From Tetracentron sinense (taxonomy: Eukaryota; Streptophyta; Magnoliopsida; Trochodendrales; Trochodendraceae), in contig CM026571.1 in NCBI GenBank assembly GCA_015143295.1, forward strand, positions 30,284,505 through 30,348,504: a DNA stretch of 64,000 nt, written 5' to 3'. Positions 22,260 to 33,251 of this stretch are shown piece by piece. The notes under the pieces were generated by a model, which saw only the letters and a list, made by a program, of their open reading frames with translations, was not told the origin of the DNA and searched no databases. Both the position numbers and the translations under genes were made by a program. Within the stretch, counting starts at the first letter, position 1. Every line of letters starts with the position of its first letter.

Positions 22260-23000
22260 TCATATGCGGTATTTGCTAGGGTTATATGCTCATTTTCGGG
22301 ATTTTCTGTTATTAGAGTTCATTTGCGATGGTTACAGTGACGAAGTTCGATGTTTTTTTGCTCATTTTCGGTGGTTATCTTTGATCACAGTGCATTTTCG
22401 ATATTACAGTGCTCATTTTCGGTGGTTTTGAGCTCATTTTCGGTGGTTTTGTGGTTATTTTCGGGGGTTTGATGTTATTGCATTTTCGATATCACAATGC
22501 TTATTCGATGGTTTTATGCTCATTTTCGGTGGTTTTGTCCATATTACAGTGCATTTTCGATAATTTTATGCTCATTTTCGGTGGTTTTCTGTTTTTACAG
22601 TGCTATTTCGATGGTTACAGTGCTCATTTTCAGTGGTTTTCTGTTATTGCATTTTCGATATTACAGTATATTTTCGATGCTTTGATGCTCATTTTCGGTG
22701 GATTTATGTTTTTACATTGCTTTTCGATGGTTACAGTGCTTATTTTTGGGATGTTTCTGTTATTGCATTTTTGATATTACAGTGTATTTTCGATGCTTTT
22801 ATCCTCATTTTCGGTGGTTTTCTGTTTTGACAGTGGTTTTCGATGGTTACAGTGCTCATTTTCGGGGGTTTGCTGTTATTGCAATTTCGATATGACAGTG
22901 CTTTTTCGATGGTTTTATGATCTTTTTCGACGGTTTTCGTTATTACAGTACATTTTCAATGGTTACAGCGCTCATTTTCAAAATTTTCCAGATTACTTTA
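22260..23000 (+). repeat. CATTTTCGG array, leader intron of transposase
   Basis: GCTCATTTTCGGTGGTTTT-like units recur irregularly (nine exact CATTTTCGG by my count), mixed with CATTTTCGATATTACAGTG and CGATGGTTACAGTG variants. The array lies between the donor at 22213 and the acceptor at 23028, so it is intronic. In transcript sense it reads CATTTTCGG, as do the intron arrays of the protease gene. Confidence 0.85.
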
Positions 23001-23028
23001 ACGGATTGAGTGTTTCCCGATATTGCAG

Positions 23029-25637
23029 ATAATGCCGATATCAGTAGTTTGTTGTTATGACAGTGAGTGGAACATTGACGATCCTGTTCGAGGGTACGTA
23101 TATAGTGGTGGAAAATCAAAGTTGTTGCAATTATCTTCGAAAATGACATATGAAAAACTATTGGATAAAGTTTATCAATTGATTAACACTCGACTGGAAG
23201 AGTATGAGATTATAGTGAGGTGTTTGATTCCTACACCAGCGCCAATCCCTCCCAGTGATATTACAGACGATGAAGAGTTGCGGGCATTTCTTTCACATGT
23301 GAAGAAAGTAGAAATAAATACTTGCCGCCATTATATATATCGAAGGTGAAAAAATCTGTACCACAGCCACAGTTTGGTTTGAATGATGCGAGTTGTGAAT
23401 ATCAGCGTGTTCAGGAGGTTGTTGATCCTCATATTTAGGAGACTGCCATTCCTTTCTATAAGGGGACTCATATTCAGGAGGCTGAAAATGATAATGATGA
23501 TGAAGGTTCACAAAGTATAGACTCAAGCTCAACTGATGAAGATGAGCATGATTTTTATAGTGATTTTAATCAAGATGAAGATGTAGCAACATACGATGTC
23601 TGCGATAAGATTGAAGACTTTTTACATAGGGAGGCAACAGTAGAGTGGGACACAAGGACTATACACTCTCATACCCCGCATGCTGATATTCCTAGTTCCT
23701 CAGCGTCTGCTTTTCGTCGAGTAAGACAAGTAGATACAGAAACTCATCTAGAACTATCACCACAAGCTCCTCCACAAGCTTGTGTAGAATCGTCAACACA
23801 AGCTCCATCATCACCACAAGCTCCAGTACAATCACTAGCAAATGTTGGGATCCAACTAAATGACTATGTAGATGACTATGTAAATTGGGAAGCATCAGAG
23901 TTTGAAACTGGAGTGGAAGCTGGTGAAATATCGCTTGGGCAATTATTTAAGGACAAAAGACGTCTACAAAATGTACTGTCTAGATATGCGATGCGAAAAA
24001 ATTTTCAATTCAAGGTTATGGATTCAAATAAACAAAAGTACACAGTTAGATGTCTTATAGATAATTGCAGCTGGAGATTGCGTGCATCGAAAGTGAATGA
24101 GGTTGGTGTCTTCAAAATAAAGACTTATAATTCACATCACTCTTATGGATATCCCTTAGGTGGTACTGATCATCGACAAGCAACCAGTTTAGTTGTGAGT
24201 GACATGGTTGTGGGACGTATTGAGGTAAATGTCTCGTATAAGCCCAAAGAGATTATTCATGATGTGTGGGAAGAATATGGGGTTAGAATGAGTTACAGGA
24301 AAGCTTGGAAAGCTAAGGAGATTGCCATTGAAACAGTTAGAGGTTCATACGACCACTCTTATGCTGAACTCCCTGCCTATTTTCATGAACTTAAAAGGAC
24401 TAATCCGGGCACAGTAACAGCAATAGTGGCTGACCCTGAAAATGAGGCATTTGAAAGATGTTTTATGGCTCTTGGACCGTGTATTCGAAGTTTTCAGACG
24501 ACTTTACGGAAAGTGATAGCCATTGATGGGACACATTTAAAGGGAAAATACAAAGGAATACTAATCGCCGCAACAGCTCTAGATGGAGACAATCACATAT
24601 TTCCAGTTGCCCTTGGGATAGCGGAGTCGGAGAATAATGTTACTTACAATTTTTTCTTAACTCAATTATCAAGAGCACTTGGACACATAGATGATCTAGT
24701 GATTGTTACAGATCGACATGTCAGTTTGATAAGCCAAGTCCCTGTTGTATTCCCACATGCAATTCATGGCTACTGCGCATTCCACATTAGCCAAAATATG
24801 TACGCAACATTCAAGGATAAGCAATTGTTTTCGTATTTCTGGAAAGCCGTGAAGACATGTAGAGAAAGCGAGTTTCATGAGATGATGGCAGAACTCGCAG
24901 CTGCAAACCCTCTCGTTGTGCAATGGTTAGATGCAATACCGAAAGAGAAATGGGCCCGAGCTTTTTATAGTGCGAAGAGGTATAATGTGCTGACTACGAA
25001 CATAACCGAGAGTTTGAATAGTTTGCTGAAAGACGCAAGAGAATATCCAGTAACTATGCTTTTGGAGAATGTGCGACTCAAGATACAAAATATGTTCTAC
25101 AATCGAAAAATCAGGGCTATGCAAATGAATGGCAGGCTAACAACATGGGCCGAAGAGCAAATACAAAAGGGACAATCAAAGGCACGTTATTTAGATTCTT
25201 ATGGAATTGCTACGTATCAGTATTACGTGGTTGGGAAAAACAATCGAGATACTGTAAAGCTTCTTGATAGGAATTGCACTTGTGGGAAATTCTATAAAAT
25301 AGGGTTGCCTTGTGAACATGCGTTGGCTGGATGTAGAAAGTATCGGGTAGATCCATACAACTATTGTTCGCCATTCTACACATCATTGACGTACCAAGCC
25401 ACCTACCAAGAGTCAATATATCCACTGTTTGACAAAAAATCATGGGACCTCCCACCTGAAATCATGGTAGAGATGGAGAGGATTAAACCACCGGTGGGAA
25501 GAAGACGTTCAGGAAGGCCGAAGAAGAATAGAATTCTCTCACAGGGTGAGGAAAGGTCCACTATAAGATGTGGAAGATGTAAACAAACTGGGCACAATAG
25601 GCAAACATGTAATAATCTTATCCTCCATGGTGGTTGA
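23029..25637 (+). pseudogene. mudrA-like: MULE transposase (mudrA-like), N-terminal region disrupted
   Basis: The coding exon follows the TTGCAG acceptor; ATG at 23032. The first 105 codons form a PB1-like N-terminal region (VCCYDSEWNIDD ... DEELRAFLSHV). A 1-bp deletion-type shift between about 23300 and 23321 moves the frame, and an in-frame TAG sits at 23436-23438. From 23439 the frame is open to 25637; the first downstream ATG, 23913, gives 574 codons. Counted from there: MuDR DNA-binding domain (about residues 10-95, C47, C52, H75/H76); MULE DDE domain with D205 (AIDGTHLKG), D267 (VIVTDRH), the CxxH of GYCAFH and E365 (TTNITESLN); SWIM zinc finger (C454, C456, C466, H468); an AT-hook-like RSGRPKK; and a CCHC knuckle (CGRCKQTGHNRQTC). 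The catalytic core looks intact, but the full-length protein could not be made from this copy. Confidence 0.92.
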
Positions 25638-25739
25638 GTGTAGTCTCTAATGTTGAATGTAATTAAAAACATGTAATGCTTAATGAATGGTTGGTTTCAA
25701 GGTTCTCTATTATGTATCCAATATTAGAGAATCTCCAAA

Positions 25740-26450
25740 AAGATAGAAAATGACTGACAAATGCCGAAAATTGATCTGGTAATGCCGAAAATGACAGGAA
25801 AAGTACCGAAAATGGCTATAAAGTGGCGAAAATGGCTACTGAAAATGGCAGAAATGCCTACTGGAATGCAACAGAAAATTGCCGAAAATAACAGGAAAAT
25901 ACCGAAAATGGCTACTGGAATTGGCGAAAATGCCAAATATCTGCACTGGAATGCAACCAAAAAATGCCGAAAAATGGCTATAAGTTGCTGAAAATGCCGA
26001 AAATGCCGAAAATGCAAAAGCAAAATGACGAAAATGACAGAAAACTAACGAAATTGGCTACAAAATGCCGAAAATGGCTACTAAAAATGGCGAAAATGTC
26101 GAAAATCTGCACTGGAATGCAACAGAAAAATGCCGAAAATACAGTACTGCAGAATACCGAAATTGGAGTGTAAAATGCCGAAAATGAGCCCTGTTATGCC
26201 GAAAATGGCAACTGGACAGTGTAAAATGCCGAAAACTAGCCCTGTTATGCCGAAAATGGCTACTGGACAGTGACAAATGCCGAAAATTAGCCCTGTTATG
26301 CCGAAAATGGCTACTGGACAGTGTAAAATGCCGAAAATTAGCCCTATTATGCCGAAAATGGCTACTGGGACAGTGTAAAATGCCGAAATTGAGCCCTGTT
26401 ATGCCAAAAATAATGTGTAATATGGCGAAAATACCAAAAATCCGCACTAG
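25740..26450 (-). repeat. CCGAAAATG array between the convergent MULE genes
   Basis: Dense CCGAAAATGGC repeats on plus (CATTTTCGG on minus) fill the gap between the transposase stop and the protease 3' end. The part at about 26169-26420 is regular, with 51-bp units (TGTAAAATGCCGAAAA, then AGCCCTGTTATG, then CCGAAAATGGCTACTGGACAG), about five copies. Because 51 is divisible by three, a spurious open frame of 17-residue repeats appears on minus. Confidence 0.9.
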
Positions 26451-26702
26451 ATATTGTAATAAATGACAAAAATCATCACTCTAAATACACAACATTACAG
26501 GACTGTACAGAAATAATCCATAACAAGTCAATATTACAACATTACAACATCATTGTAACAATCCATAAAAGTCCATAACATTCGATCCATTCATCCATAA
26601 AAATCCATAATAGTCCATCAATAAACTGCACCCCAGCCTATCTTCTCCCTCCTCTTCATCATGGGACCTCAACATCCAACATCAGGACGTTATCACAGCC
26701 CA

Positions 26703-29700
26703 TCACGCCTTCACAGACCCCGTCATAACATCGAAAGTTATTCGCTTCCGCATTGAAGATATATCGTCCTACAAAAATAGTTAGACAAAGTCAGTATGCT
26801 ACAAATGATTGATGATATTCACCAATGTGAGTACAAATACCTGAGTGAACCTAATGGGTAAGTCGGCGCATAAGAAGTCAATATATTTCATAATGAATAC
26901 TCCACAGTCCCGACTGAATATGCAAAACAAATAGTTATAGTTGCTTAGGATGAGTCATGTTAGTGTATTGGTAAATATAAGATTAAATGTTTTGGAAGAC
27001 TTACGTATTCTTCTGTTTTGGTATATTTTTGACTTCTATGACTTCCCATTTTTGACCTACGAAGGCTGAGTTGTCACCACACATGTGAAACAGTGCAGAC
27101 ATCCTCACTGTGATAGCTGAGATATGATCTCCATGTTGTAATGCCGGGTGTGGGAAGAATGAGTCCAGTAGGAGGATACGCCTTGTGGGGGGTTCAAGCA
27201 CAACCAACAGCCAGTGACTACCGGGGTTCAAAGGGAAGTATACCCTTTCACATTCCCACATGGGGGTCCCTCCTCGAACCCCCATGATAGCGGCCTTCAT
27301 ATCTGGTCCCACCCGGCGAGTCATGTCCTCAGTCAGCTTCTTAGAATTCAACGTTGAATGGTAGGTGTCCAAAAAGTGACACTCCTTGAATAACGAATAC
27401 TGAAACATAACGAACATTAATACATTCTAGAAATTGCGTATATACATTGGATAAACTAAAACATAACGAAAGTCTTATGAGTTACCGTAAACCAAGTTTT
27501 CCCAAAAGCGCAGACTTGATTGTATTTCGAGGAGTATTGCTCCTGTCTTCGAGCCAATAACTCCGTATACATGTCAATGTGCGGTCATATTTATCCAATG
27601 TTAGATAATCTCACAAAAGAATAACGAAAATAACGATAATGGATTCATCATTAAAACAACTGAAGTACCGAAAATGGCACAGACAAATACCGAAAATGGC
27701 TCTGAAATACCAAAAATGGCTACTGCATTCATCATTAAAAGCACTGAAATACCGAAAATGGCGACTGGATTCATCAATAAAACTGAAGTACCGAAAATGG
27801 CAAAGACAAAGATCGAAAATGGCTCTGAAATACCGAAAATGGCTACTGGATTCATCAATTAAACCACAGAAATATCAAAAATTACACTGAAATACCGAAA
27901 ATGGCTACTGGATTCATTATTAAAACTACTGAAATACCGAAAATGGCTCTGAAATACCGAAAATGGCTACTGGATTCATCAATTAAACCACACAACTACC
28001 GAAAATTACACTGAAATACCAAAAATAGCTACTGGATTCGTGAGTAAAAGCACTGAAGTACTGAAAATGGGCTCTGAAATACCGAAAATGATACTGAAAT
28101 ACCGAAAATGGCTATTGGATTCATCAATACAAGTACTGGGTTTACCATTGACTCAATCCACCTAGCTGAGTGAGCAATCCCTCCCACAATATCCCCTGTG
28201 ACCATTATCTTTTCAATAAAAATTGAAGTTGCTCCCGACTTTATGAAATCGCGCAGTTGCTTCGACTCCTCTTTCGATAAAGGATTTTGGGGGTTAGCAG
28301 CTTCAATTGTCATTTTCCTTCTTTTCATTTAAATGAAAGGGGATCGCAGATATTGAGACTTCACGACCGGTCTCTTTGACACCTGCATATATTGCCAAAT
28401 ATAAGTTCTGGCTTGATGAAAACCCATTTCACAGACTCTCATTACACATCTTAGGAATGTAAACACACACCTCTAGAGGGTCTTCAACCCCCTTCGAATC
28501 TGCACCCCCCTTAGAGTCTACGGGAGTCAACTCAATGATGGGATCCATTTTCTCATCAATGAAAGAATGTTCCTATGTCGGCGCAGCTTCGGGAGTGAAG
28601 ATGGGATCCATCTTCTCATCAACAAAAGAATGTCCCTGTGTCGGCGCTGCTTTGGGACTCAATATGGGATCCATCTTATTATCACCGAAAGAATTTTGAT
28701 CACCAGAAAATTTTTCATCTTTTTTCTGTTGCGCTGCCCATTGCTCAAACAAGCTTTTTATTTGCGGGGATACTCGCTCAACAACTCGGTCGACAACTTG
28801 GTCGACAACTCGGTCAAAAAAAGAGTCTAAAACTCTCTCCATTGCTCGCTCAACAGAGGAATTGATATCATGAGCCTGAAGATATTGAACATCAAACAAC
28901 TAGTAAGTAAAAATCCCGAAAATGAGAAAATTCAAATTCATATGTCAAAATCTTGAAAAAAAAAAATAATAATCACTATCAATATTTGTACCGTTTTTGA
29001 CCTCTGCTCAAACTTTCTCTTCTTCGCCGGAGATGGGGCTGGACTGACATCATCATCATCATCACCCCCATTACCCCCATCGCTATCACCACCATCACCC
29101 CCATCACTACCATCACTATCACCATCATCATCATCCTCCTCCTCCTCATCATCATCCTCCTCCCCCTCCTCATCATCATCACCTTCATCCTCAGCACTTA
29201 ATCGTGCGAACACATCCTTCACAACCTGCTGCTCCTTCTCTGCAGGAGTAGGCTTTATATTGCTCAGCTTGATCTGTAAAACAACAAATGATATGTTATC
29301 AAACAACAAAGGATCTGTAAAACAACAAAGGATATTGTTAATGAAAAGTTACAAGTTGAATATTGTAAAACAGCAAGTCCAATTACATACTTTACTTAAA
29401 TTGAATATGGCATTTGCGAGTGACTTGTAGCTGAGATAGGATGTATTCACCTACCGCAGAACGCGTGGGAATGTCATCGCACCTAGGGGTGCATTACGAG
29501 AACACAGCCTCCCAAGTGCTGGGATGCACTCATAAGCCCAAATCTGACATCAGTCAAAAATTTTACTATTAGTTCAAGTAGAAGTAAACACAAATTAGCT
29601 AACATGGAAAATTTACAAAATTTAGGTAATCATATGTTTACCTGGAAGGCAAGAGCACATCCGTTGATATTGTACTGCTTCTTCGTATAAAGAGCAGTTT

Positions 29701-30326
29701 CTAGGCCAACCTTGCACAACTCAAAACCCAAAGTCCCCCATGGGTATTTGTTGAAGGCCTCCCAATCATCCACTAGGCACAAATAGCATGTGTTAACACC
29801 CACATGCGTCCCGGTGCCTACGAGCAACAACTCAATAAAGAGGACCAGTGATAGCTTCACCGCATCCATATGATCATCACATCCCTTCAACTCCTCAAGA
29901 AGCTTCGCCTTTTTAATCACGGCCAACTTTTGAAACTTCCGATACTTGAGAGAGGTTGGTGGCGCTTCATGTTTAAGAACCGGAGCCTCAGACACTTGGG
30001 CATTAAGGCCCATGATCAGTGTAAACTCCAACACTGTGAACTCTACACTCTTCCCGCATACTTCGAAGCGTAACCCTCCTTTACGCCTTTGTAGAAAATG
30101 GTGGATTGCTTGGCCACACAGTGGTATTTTAGGTATGTTGTAAAGGTGGGCAAAACAACTCTCCATCCAAATTCTTTTTCTCTTTGGATTGGCCTCTAGT
30201 AATGGTTTTATCTCGTCAAACCATATTGTTTGGGAGCATTTAATCGAAGGAAAATATTTATCTTCTTTATCTTTTCTCTTTTTCTTTTCCCTACCGGCTT
30301 TTCTCTTTATACGAGGCATCTTGTCG
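26703..30326 (-). pseudogene. DUF1985-Ulp1 (C48) cysteine protease gene of the MULE, disrupted
   Basis: Minus-strand gene. After a leader intron (31250-30327), coding exons read: 30326-29642 (ATG at 30319), 29543-29391, 29273-28992, 28875-28471, 28382-28146, about 27609-27486, 27399-27005, 26913-26841 and 26768-26703, with GT-AG borders and mostly phase-0 joins. Exons 1-2 give a DUF1985 domain (FLQRRKGGLRFEVCG; GLNAQ; IWAYECIPALGRL). Exon 3 is a D/E/G-rich acidic tract with a basic end (KKRKFEQR). Exon 4 has a coiled-coil-like segment (RVVDQVVDRVVERV) and three 63-bp repeats. The last exons form a C48 Ulp1-type peptidase with His (GSHWLLVVLEP), Asp (ILLLDSF), Gln (PKQKN) and Cys (RDCGVF) all present. 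Such enzymes cleave SUMO-like proteins; here no substrate is known. In-frame stops at 29453-29451, in exon 4 near 28549 and near 28331, and a frameshift near 27573, mark it as a pseudogene. Confidence 0.88.
27610..28145 (-). repeat. CCGAAAATGGC array in an intron of the protease gene
   Basis: Repeats of TACCGAAAATGGC and GGATTCATCA(A/T)TAAA alternate between the donor at 28145 and the acceptor near 27610. The unit differs from the other arrays in carrying the GGATTCATC spacer but shares the same core. The sense of the core in the transcript is again CATTTTCGG. Confidence 0.8.
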
Positions 30327-30399
30327 CTGCAAAATTGTAAAACAATAAGCACTATCATAACAATAACCATCGAAAGTATTGACAATAACCAGTCATAGG

Positions 30400-31180
30400 A
30401 AAAAAAAATACCAAAAATACCCACTGGGATAACAGAATAATACCAAAAATAGGCATTGGGATAACAGAAAAATACCGAAAATAGGCACTGGGATAACAGA
30501 AAAATACCGAAAATAGGCACTGGGATAACAGAAAAATACCGAAAATAGGCACTGTCATGACAGAAAAATACCGAAAATAGGCACTGTCATGACAGAAAAA
30601 TACCGAAAATAGGCACTGTCATGACAGAAAAACACCGAAAATAGGCACTATCATTATAGAAAAATACCAAAAATTTACTGTCAGGACAGAAAAATACCGA
30701 AATATCAAAATTGCAATGTATTTTTCCCGAAATTAAGCACAAATCCATCGAAAAATGCAGTATAACATAACCATTGAAAATCACGAAAATGAGCTCAAAA
30801 TCAACAATAATACCGAAAAAATAATGTCATAATTGAATAATACCGAAAATAAGCAAAAACATAACTATACCGAAAATAACCATTGATATCTGAAAATACC
30901 GAAAATGAGTAAAAATACAGTGAAAATGGTCGCAAGAACCATTGAAATTGCACTGTATTTTTGCCGAAAATATACCCAAAAGGGTCGAAATGAGTAAAAA
31001 ACACCAAAAAATGGTCGTAAGAACCATCGAAATTGCAATGTATTTTTGCCGAAAATATACCCAAAAAGGTCCAAAATGCACTTTAACTTACCATTGAAAA
31101 TCACGAAAAATAAGCAAAAATCAACAATAATACCGAAAAACCACTGTCATAACCATCGAAAATGGTAACTTGAAAGCATC
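30400..31180 (-). repeat. CCGAAAAT array in leader intron of the protease gene
   Basis: Eight regular 32-bp units start at 30429, 30461, 30493, 30525, 30557, 30589, 30621 and 30653 (core ACCGAAAATAGGCACTG), followed by looser repeats to about 31180. The array lies between donor 31250 and acceptor 30327. It mirrors the array at 22260-23000 in position and orientation relative to transcription. Confidence 0.9.
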
Positions 31181-31561
31181 GAAAATCAAGTCGTTAACTG
31201 TGGGGCCCATTTTTAGGTTTGAATTTTTTTTTTTAAATCGCAAAACTTACAGGGTTCTTCTTCTTCTTCAGGGTTGTTCTTCTTCTTCTTCTTCTTCTTC
31301 TTCTTCTTCAATACGAAGCCCGTAGAGTTCCGGATGTCAAGGCTAACCAAGGGTTTTACTTTGGGGAAGGATTTGCAGGTTTCAAGGATTTCGAGAACTG
31401 AGGGTAACCGAGGGCTTCAGTTGGGGAAGACAGCAAGGGCAAGGGTTCGTAACGGGGAAGACAGCAAGGCAAGGGTTCGTAACCGAGCTTCAGCTTGAGA
31501 AGAAGGTAAGCAAGCCAGGGGTATTTTGGGGAGAAAATGAGAAGGGGCAACACATGCACTT

Positions 31562-31581
31562 GGCTCCCACGCGTGGGAGCC
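31562..31581. promoter_or_regulatory. Perfect 20-bp palindrome at inner edge of right MULE TIR
   Basis: GGCTCCCACGCGTGGGAGCC is completely self-complementary. The matching position in the left TIR (about 21909-21932) shares GGCTCC and GGAGC but is not a perfect palindrome. It could be a transposase-binding or promoter site for the adjacent gene. Confidence 0.5.
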
Positions 31582-32112
31582 TACAAAAATATGTTTTCAA
31601 ACCTGGAGCCCATATTCGGGTTTTTTCAAAATACGGAGCTTATATCCGTATTTTTCTCTATATCTTACTTAAAAAAAGAATCTACTTTGATTCTTTCCTT
31701 ATAGATTGTAACTCTCTTGGTTGTATTCCTACATTGGTATTATTTAAAGATATTATATGGGTAAATTATAGTTACCTCACCTAAGGTTTAGTCAAATTAC
31801 AGATTCCTCCCCTCTTGTTTCTAAAATTTCATTATCCACCCCTCTGATTTAATTGTGAGTAACAGAATCGCCCTTCTATTAATATATCGATAATAACATG
31901 GATGAATTATGATAATATGCTTTAAATCTTTTAAAATGTTTAAATTATCCTTGAAATAATAATATTATTATTAAAAGAATATTTTTTAAACCCATGCAGT
32001 CTTTTCCTAAAATGCCCAAATTATCCTTGAAATAAATAAAATAAGGATGGATTTTGTGCCTATCTGCTGTGCCACTCAACCCAAGGAAGGAAAAATTCTT
32101 TGATTTCAGCTA

Positions 32113-32575
32113 GGGCTGTCAATGGACCGGATCATGATCCGGATCCGATCTGAATCCGATCCGATTAGCCGGACTTTGGACCTTATATGTGATCCGTCGG
32201 ATCGGATTCGGATCGGATCGGATCGGTGGAATCCGATTATAATCGGATCGGATCTGGATATAGGGTGATCCGATCCGATTAAAATCTGATCCGATAATAA
32301 TAATAATTTTTAATTATTTTAAATATATTATTTAGATTTTTTATGTATAAAATATTAATTTTTTTAAAAATTAACATTAATTAGTATTAATTAAGGAATT
32401 ATTAGATTTTTTATTATTAAAATAGATTTTATTTTTTTTAAATAACCTTACTCGGATCGGATCGGATTGGATCGGATCAGACGATATATAATCGGATCGG
32501 TTACTTCATGATCCGACGGATCTCGGATCGGATTCGGATCAGTCGGATTCTTAATCGGATCGGATTCGGATCTAG
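32113..32575. mobile_element. GGATCGGAT-rich MITE-like element
   Basis: It starts TAGGGCTGTCAATGGACCGG and is dense in GGATCGGATC text at both ends around an AT-rich core. A 13-bp inverted pair (GGGGATATTCTCG and its complement) brackets the next 20 bases at 32580-32626. It sits at, and probably interrupts, the 3' edge of the BRI1-like fragment. Confidence 0.45.
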
Positions 32576-32614
32576 GTGAGGGGATATTCTCGTGGTACCG
32601 ATCCGACTGATCCG

Positions 32615-32995
32615 AGAATATCCCCAAGCCGATGAGAGATTCCTAGTAAGATTCATAAATTTCAGCGACAATATATCTAACGCTCGAAACTCATAAGAAA
32701 TGAAGCAACAAACTGGAAATCAGAGCTGAAACTCGAGATTTCTTAAACACGAAACACCGCTAAAATAGCAGGGTTGGGACTTTGATTCGGCAGCCAGTTC
32801 TTGAAAAACATTAGGGTTCAAAAGTGTACTTTTGAAGCTAATCAACTGTTGGGCATCCTTAGCAACTCCATTAACGGCCTCCAGTAAAGCTTCCCCGGAG
32901 AGAAAAGCAATAGAGAAGACTGTGAAGTAGAGGAGGAAGAAGAAGAGCTTCTGCAATTCCATCAGGTGTGAGAGGAATCTGTAGAGAGATTTCAT
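32615..32995 (-). pseudogene. BRI1-like LRR receptor kinase, 5' fragment (captured)
   Basis: From ATG at 32995 (minus) the peptide begins with a signal-peptide-like hydrophobic stretch (LFFFLLYFTVFSIAF), then KDAQQLISFKSTLLNPN, and the LRR N-cap pair of cysteines in PCYFSGVSC. This order matches the start of the brassinosteroid receptor BRI1. Frames must be shifted to follow it: one shift after GTTTTT (the other frame reads NWLPNQSP), a second back near AGTCCCAACCC, a third after the second Cys (KKSRVSA), and a fourth before LDILSLKFMNLT. The match ends at about 32615. Only the first roughly 110-120 residues of a protein that normally exceeds 1,100 are present, with no repeats or kinase, so it is a transposon-borne pseudogene fragment. 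Confidence 0.75.
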
Positions 32996-33251
32996 ATTGA
33001 TTCAACGATTTTTAGGGTTTTGGTTCTACCATTAGAGAGCTAAGAGAGAGAGAGAGAGAGAGGCCGACATTGACAATGACAGATAATGGGGGCGTTGATG
33101 GATTGGTCGGCGTTGATGGAGGCCAGACGGTTGAGAGGTCAGAGAAAGAAAACCTGTTCGCAATTATTTTAACTTGCGATGGGGTAAGATTGCATATTTT
33201 TGGGGGCTTTGGATTGTCTCTGGGGGAAGCCAGAAAGGGATTGTCTCGGGG
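32996..33251. other. BRI1 leader-like DNA and Pack-MULE interior
   Basis: Minus-strand text just upstream of 32995 and a GA/CT microsatellite (33045-33061) look like the captured gene's 5' leader. The rest is G-rich on plus and ends at the Copia TSD CGGGG (33247-33251). It continues across the insertion at 46849. Confidence 0.4.

Larger units (their letters stand above)
21830..31658 (+). mobile_element. Complete 9.8-kb MULE with transposase and ULP1-DUF1985 gene
   Basis: TIRs of about 85 bp (left 21830-21914, starting GAGGAAAGTACGGATATAGG; right inverted 31574-31658) are flanked by a perfect 9-bp duplication TATATCTTA (21821-21829 and 31659-31667). It holds two convergent genes: a mudrA-like transposase on plus and a DUF1985-Ulp1 peptidase gene on minus. 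Both have a GAA-rich untranslated first exon and a leader intron filled with CATTTTCGG-type tandem repeats. Plant MULEs that carry ULP-like genes are known (the Kaonashi/KI-MULE type), and this fits that group. The transposase has one frameshift and one stop; the protease gene has several. The sharp TIRs and TSD suggest a fairly recent insertion, mobilised by an intact relative. Confidence 0.93.

Noticed and set aside
22409..23022. Several overlapping plus-strand open frames rich in F, G, V and I
   Set aside because: They are translations of the CATTTTCGG array in different frames and lie in the leader intron.
26058..26447. Minus-strand open frame of 129 codons with 17-residue repeats (SSHFRHNRANFRHFTL type)
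   Set aside because: It is a by-product of the 51-bp tandem unit, whose length is a multiple of three; it has no domain and no leader.
27601..28145. Overlapping frames on both strands rich in PKMA or IFGIS repeats
   Set aside because: Array sequence within an intron of the protease gene; repeats translate in every frame.
28979..29197. Minus-strand frame made almost only of M, R and V
   Set aside because: Shifted reading of the acidic GAT/GAG-rich exon of the protease gene.
30429..30684. Eight regular 32-bp repeats resembling a CRISPR array
   Set aside because: Units are directly contiguous with no unique spacers, and they lie in an intron of a plant MULE.
32580..32626. 13-bp inverted repeat read as a terminator or TSD
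   Set aside because: Too long for a hAT TSD and inverted rather than direct; more likely a chance foldback at the MITE/BRI1-fragment junction.
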